A stretch of DNA of 64,000 nt. Source: Mesorhizobium sp. M00.F.Ca.ET.216.01.1.1. Lineage in GTDB: Bacteria; Pseudomonadota; Alphaproteobacteria; Rhizobiales; Rhizobiaceae. Numbering within the stretch: the first letter of the stretch is position 1; every line of letters begins with the position of its first letter. The stretch spans positions 310,001 to 374,000 of the forward strand of contig NZ_SADR02000002.1 of assembly GCF_004010325.2 (NCBI RefSeq). Reading direction: 5' to 3'. Below are positions 60,945 to 64,000 of this stretch, in pieces. The translations under genes and the position numbers were made by a program. Under the pieces are notes generated by a model that saw nothing but the letters and a program-made list of their open reading frames with translations, ran no database searches and was not told the DNA's origin.

Positions 60945-61919
60945 ATGCCCGTCTCCATAAGGATTGCCACACGCGATTGGGATTATCTCACACCGCTGAT
61001 CCTCGGCGATGTGAGCTCTCCTCGTGTCGCCGTTGAGGTCGAGCGCGTCGCCACCTTGATTCCCGACCTCGCCACCGATTCCAATTGTGATGCGGCCGAG
61101 GTTTCATTCAGCCGCTACGTGTCCACCATGGCCGCAGGTGCGGACTCAATCGTGGGCGTGCCTTGCTTCATCATGCGCGGCTTCCGCCACCGCTGCATCA
61201 TCACGGCCGAAGCCAGTCCGCTGGAACGGCTTTCGGACCTCGCCGGCAAACGGATCGGTCTCACAGGCTGGCGCGATTCTGGCAACACCTGGACGCGCGC
61301 GGCACTGCGCCGCGCAGGCGTTGGCGTGGAGGATGCGTATTGGTTCGCAGGGCGGCTGACATCCGAGCACCCGATCAGCGACCGACTTGATGGGTTTGGG
61401 AGACGGGGGCGCATCGAGGTTGCGCCGGGCGAGCGGCCTATGATGGAGCTGCTGGCCGAAGGCCAGCTGGACGCCGTTTTCACGCCATTCATGCCAGGCG
61501 GCTTCTTCGGTCCGGCTTCCGGCTTCCGGCAGTTGCTACGCGATTTCCGGGCGGCCGAACGCGCTTATTTCGAGGACGTCGGCTATGTGCCGGGCATGCA
61601 TCTGGTCGCGGTCAAGGCTTCCGTTGTGGAGCACCATCCATGGCTGCCGCAGGAACTCGCTCGACTGATCGACGAAAGCCAGCGCGTTTGGACGGCCAAG
61701 CGCCGCAAATATGCCGAGACCTCGCCCTGGATCATCGAGGAATTGCTTCATGCGGGGCGCGACCTGCCTCCAACGTGGAACGACAGTGGGCTGGCCGCAA
61801 ACCGACGCATGATCGACGATTTCGTCGTGGAACTGCACATTCAGGGCATTGTAGCTGAGCGGATGTCCGCCGAAGCCCTGTTTCCGTTTGAAGCCAAGTC
61901 GCGGGCGACCGCAGCCTGA
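60945..61919 (+). CDS. 4,5-dihydroxyphthalate decarboxylase-like protein (periplasmic-binding fold)
   Basis: A 324-residue protein without signal peptide. It has the two-lobed binding-protein fold seen in 4,5-dihydroxyphthalate decarboxylase and related NMT1-like proteins: DAAEVSFSRYVSTMAAG, VPCFIMRGFRHRCI, LAGKRIGLTGWRDSGNTW. Length and domain order match that family. It may be a cytoplasmic decarboxylase acting on an aromatic or heterocyclic acid, or a binding protein that has lost export. Gene context (importer, MocR regulator) favours catabolism of an amino- or heterocyclic acid, which is inference. Confidence 0.7.
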   Translation: MPVSIRIATRDWDYLTPLILGDVSSPRVAVEVERVATLIPDLATDSNCDAAEVSFSRYVSTMAAGADSIVGVPCFIMRGFRHRCIITAEASPLERLSDLAGKRIGLTGWRDSGNTWTRAALRRAGVGVEDAYWFAGRLTSEHPISDRLDGFGRRGRIEVAPGERPMMELLAEGQLDAVFTPFMPGGFFGPASGFRQLLRDFRAAERAYFEDVGYVPGMHLVAVKASVVEHHPWLPQELARLIDESQRVWTAKRRKYAETSPWIIEELLHAGRDLPPTWNDSGLAANRRMIDDFVVELHIQGIVAERMSAEALFPFEAKSRATAA

Positions 61920-61953
61920 TAGCGCACAACAAGGAACAGGTAAGGAGAACGCC

Positions 61954-62823
61954 ATGAGGACAATAAGCGTCATTTTCGCTTCGCTCGCCACCGTGCTTGC
62001 CCAGGCAAGCTTTGCCCAGGACGTCCAGAAGCAATCGGTGAACGAAGAATTGCGGGCCCGGCTGCCCGAAGAGATCCGCAGCGCCGGAAAGATCACGGCG
62101 GTCAACAACGGCTCGTTCCCCCCCTATGAGATCGTCACGGGCACCGAACTGTCGGGGGCGACCAAAGATATTTCCGACGCCATCGGCCAGCTGCTCGGCA
62201 TCGAGGTCGAACATGCCTCGGTCGCCGGCCTGCCGGCTTTGTTGAGCGGCATCAATTCAGGCCGTTACCAGCTCGCAATGGGGCCGATCGGCGACTATCC
62301 GGACCGCCAGAAATCGAACGACTTCGTCGATTGGGTGCGCGAATACGTCGTCTTTGCCGTCGACAAGGGCAATCCACAAGGCATCACCTCGCTTGACACC
62401 GCCTGCGGCAAGCGCATCGCCGTCATGTCGGGTGGGTCGGCCGAAAAGGTCATCAAGCAACAGTCGCAGAAATGCAGCGACGGCGGCGAGCCGGCTGTTG
62501 AGGTTCAGTCTTTTACCGATCAGCCGAGCTCGATCCTCGCCGTCCGTTCCAAACGGTCCGACGCCTTCTTTTCCTCGCAGGCGCCACTGACCTATTTCGT
62601 GCAGCAGGCGAACGGCCAACTGGAACTCTCCGGTGTCGGCCAGGCCAATGGCTTCAAAGACATTTACCAGGGCGCCGTCGTCAAGAAGGACTCGCCGTTG
62701 GGCGGCGTGCTGCACGATGCCTTCAAGATCCTGATGAAGAATGGCACCTATGCCGCGGCCATGAAGAAGTGGGGTCTCGAGAAAAACATGATCGACGCGC
62801 CCGGCATCAACCAAGGCCAATAG
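61954..62823 (+). CDS. Amino-acid-type periplasmic binding protein
   Basis: A 289-residue family-3 binding protein with a Sec signal (cleavage after ASFAQ, near residue 22). The core is NNGSFPPYEIVTGTELSGATKD followed by GINSGRYQLAMGPIGD. Two Cys (in DTACGKR and QKCSDGG) may form a disulphide. TAAGGAGAACGCC precedes the ATG. It is transcribed with the permease and ATPase genes that follow. Confidence 0.9.
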   Translation: MRTISVIFASLATVLAQASFAQDVQKQSVNEELRARLPEEIRSAGKITAVNNGSFPPYEIVTGTELSGATKDISDAIGQLLGIEVEHASVAGLPALLSGINSGRYQLAMGPIGDYPDRQKSNDFVDWVREYVVFAVDKGNPQGITSLDTACGKRIAVMSGGSAEKVIKQQSQKCSDGGEPAVEVQSFTDQPSSILAVRSKRSDAFFSSQAPLTYFVQQANGQLELSGVGQANGFKDIYQGAVVKKDSPLGGVLHDAFKILMKNGTYAAAMKKWGLEKNMIDAPGINQGQ

Positions 62824-62831
62824 AGGATGCC

Positions 62832-63764
62832 ATGACCGACGCGACCGCTGCATACGTTGCCGGGGTAGCGCGACTGCCGGACGACGCCCTGCGCGATGTC
62901 AAGCGCGCTCACCAGCCCTTCCCGCTTGTCCGGGTGGCGCTCTGGACGCTCGCCTTCGCGGTGGCGGCCGGCTTCGCCTACATCGTCGCGGTCAATCCGA
63001 ATTTCGGCTGGCCGGTCGTCGCTCAGTATTTCTTCGATCCCACCGTCATGCAGGGCCTTTCTGTGACGCTCGGCCTGACGGTGGTGGCGATGATCCTGGG
63101 CATCGTGCTCGGCCTCCTGCTCGCTATCTCGCGCATGTCGAAGGACAGGCTGGCTTCGTCTCTCTCCGGATTGTTCATCTGGTTCTTCCGCGGCACCCCA
63201 CTCTTGGTGCAACTGATCTTCTGGTACAACCTCTCGACGCTGTTTCCGCGTATTTCGCTTGGATTCGCGAGCTGGGAAACCAATGACCTGATCACTCCCT
63301 TGACGGCTGCGATCCTCGGCTTGGCGCTGAATGAGGCGGCCTATATGGCCGAAATTATTCGCGGCGGGCTGCTTTCGGTCGACAAGGGGCAGGCAGAGAC
63401 GGCCGAAGCCTTCGGCATGACCCGCGCCCGGGCTCTGTGGCGCATCATCATCCCGCAAGCCATGAAGTCGATCGTGCCGCCGACCGGCAACCAGCTGATC
63501 AGCATGATCAAGGCAACTTCCCTTGTCAGCGTAATCGCCATGGCCGATCTGCTCTATTCGGTGCAGTCGATCTATAACCGTACCTTCGAGATCATACCGC
63601 TGTTGATGGTGGCGGTGCTTTGGTACCTGCTGATCACTTCGATCCTCAACGTCGGTCAAGGTGCGATCGAACGTTACTACAGCCGCGGCGACCGCGGCGC
63701 GCAGAACAGCGCCCCTGAGAAATTAGCGGCCACCAGAGCGGAGACCGCCGATGAGCGCGCATGA
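62832..63764 (+). CDS. Amino-acid-type ABC transporter permease
   Basis: A 310-residue HisQM/GlnP-type permease. After an N-terminal cytoplasmic extension of about 35 residues come five to six helices. The coupling segment is GQAETAEAFGMTRARALWRI near residues 187-206, and NQLISMIKATSLVSVIAMADLLY follows. The end overlaps the ATPase gene by 14 bases. Confidence 0.9.
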   Translation: MTDATAAYVAGVARLPDDALRDVKRAHQPFPLVRVALWTLAFAVAAGFAYIVAVNPNFGWPVVAQYFFDPTVMQGLSVTLGLTVVAMILGIVLGLLLAISRMSKDRLASSLSGLFIWFFRGTPLLVQLIFWYNLSTLFPRISLGFASWETNDLITPLTAAILGLALNEAAYMAEIIRGGLLSVDKGQAETAEAFGMTRARALWRIIIPQAMKSIVPPTGNQLISMIKATSLVSVIAMADLLYSVQSIYNRTFEIIPLLMVAVLWYLLITSILNVGQGAIERYYSRGDRGAQNSAPEKLAATRAETADERA

Positions 63765-64000
63765 CACGGCCCTGGTTCGGGCCCGCAACGTTCACAAGGC
63801 ATTCGGCCCGCTCGAGGTGCTGAAGGGCATCGATCTGGACGTCGTTGCGGGCGAAGTGGTCGTTATTCTCGGACCTTCGGGCTCGGGTAAGTCAACGTTC
63901 CTGCGATGCATTAATCATCTGGAAGCGATCGACCAGGGATCGATTGAAGTTGACGGCGAACAAGTCGGCTACCGGCTGCACAATAGCCGCCTCGACAGGC
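63751..64000 (+). CDS. Amino-acid-type ABC transporter ATP-binding protein (partial)
   Basis: First 83 residues of a GlnQ/HisP-type ATPase that continues past the window. Walker A GPSGSGKS is near residues 42-49, followed by TFLRCINHLE. The ATG at 63751 lies inside the permease end, so the two are coupled. No signature or Walker B is visible because of the cut. Confidence 0.88.
   Translation, partial: MSAHDTALVRARNVHKAFGPLEVLKGIDLDVVAGEVVVILGPSGSGKSTFLRCINHLEAIDQGSIEVDGEQVGYRLHNSRLDR

Overview
The window looks like one arm of an accessory replicon or genomic island of a GC-rich rhizobium (Alphaproteobacteria, Hyphomicrobiales/Rhizobiales). This is inferred from a second-copy-style complex I operon, one solute importer after another, GntR/LacI/MocR regulators, and several decayed genes of families common in rhizobia. 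No rRNA, tRNA, CRISPR array, intact insertion sequence or replication origin was seen.

Bases 1-16,800: a complex I (NADH-quinone oxidoreductase) locus in the unusual order J-K-[antiporter-like 1]-[small membrane protein]-[antiporter-like 2]-M-N-A-B-C-D-E-F-G on the plus strand. It converges on H-I-CBS on the minus strand. No ordinary NuoL is present. Its place is taken by two MrpD/NuoL-type subunits with an 84-residue membrane protein between them, so the complex would have four antiporter-like subunits instead of three. A possible sigma-54 promoter precedes nuoH.

Bases 16,800-19,950: a decayed stretch with a PEBP-family pseudogene, a truncated DUF2236 gene, an intact SAM hydroxide adenosyltransferase, and about 0.9 kb without recognisable genes.

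Bases 19,950-27,400: a FadR-type regulator, a Gfo/Idh/MocA dehydrogenase and a creatininase-family amidohydrolase, divergent from a family-1 sugar-type ABC importer that also carries a RidA-family gene.

Bases 27,400-38,740: two complete ribose-type ABC importers back to back around a GntR regulator and an SMP-30-type lactonase. The plus-strand operon continues into a VOC protein, a 2-hydroxyacid dehydrogenase and an RraA-family aldolase. Together they suggest uptake and breakdown of a sugar lactone, sugar acid or related polyol; the substrate is unknown.

Bases 38,740-42,100: a gene graveyard (fragments of an atypical SDR, a CBS protein, a frameshifted LuxR-type regulator, a cut-off ABC ATPase and a DctA fragment) mixed with three apparently intact small genes.

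Bases 42,100-51,660: a third ribose-type importer with a single-domain ATPase, then a family-1 sugar importer. The last two genes of the latter operon encode an exported SUMF1-like protein and an exported beta-propeller.

Bases 51,660-58,900: a LacI-controlled cluster with an amino-acid-type importer (permease fused to ATPase), a PfkB kinase, an FrlB-like SIS deglycase and a DAO-type FAD oxidase. This suggests use of Amadori compounds (fructosyl-amino acids). Two matching LacI-type operators lie in its promoters.

Bases 59,500-64,000: a MocR-type regulator divergent from a 4,5-dihydroxyphthalate-decarboxylase-like protein and a second amino-acid-type importer, whose ATPase runs off the window.

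A shared theme is that in five importer operons a stem-loop sits directly after the binding-protein gene, which would fit higher expression of the binding protein than of the membrane parts.
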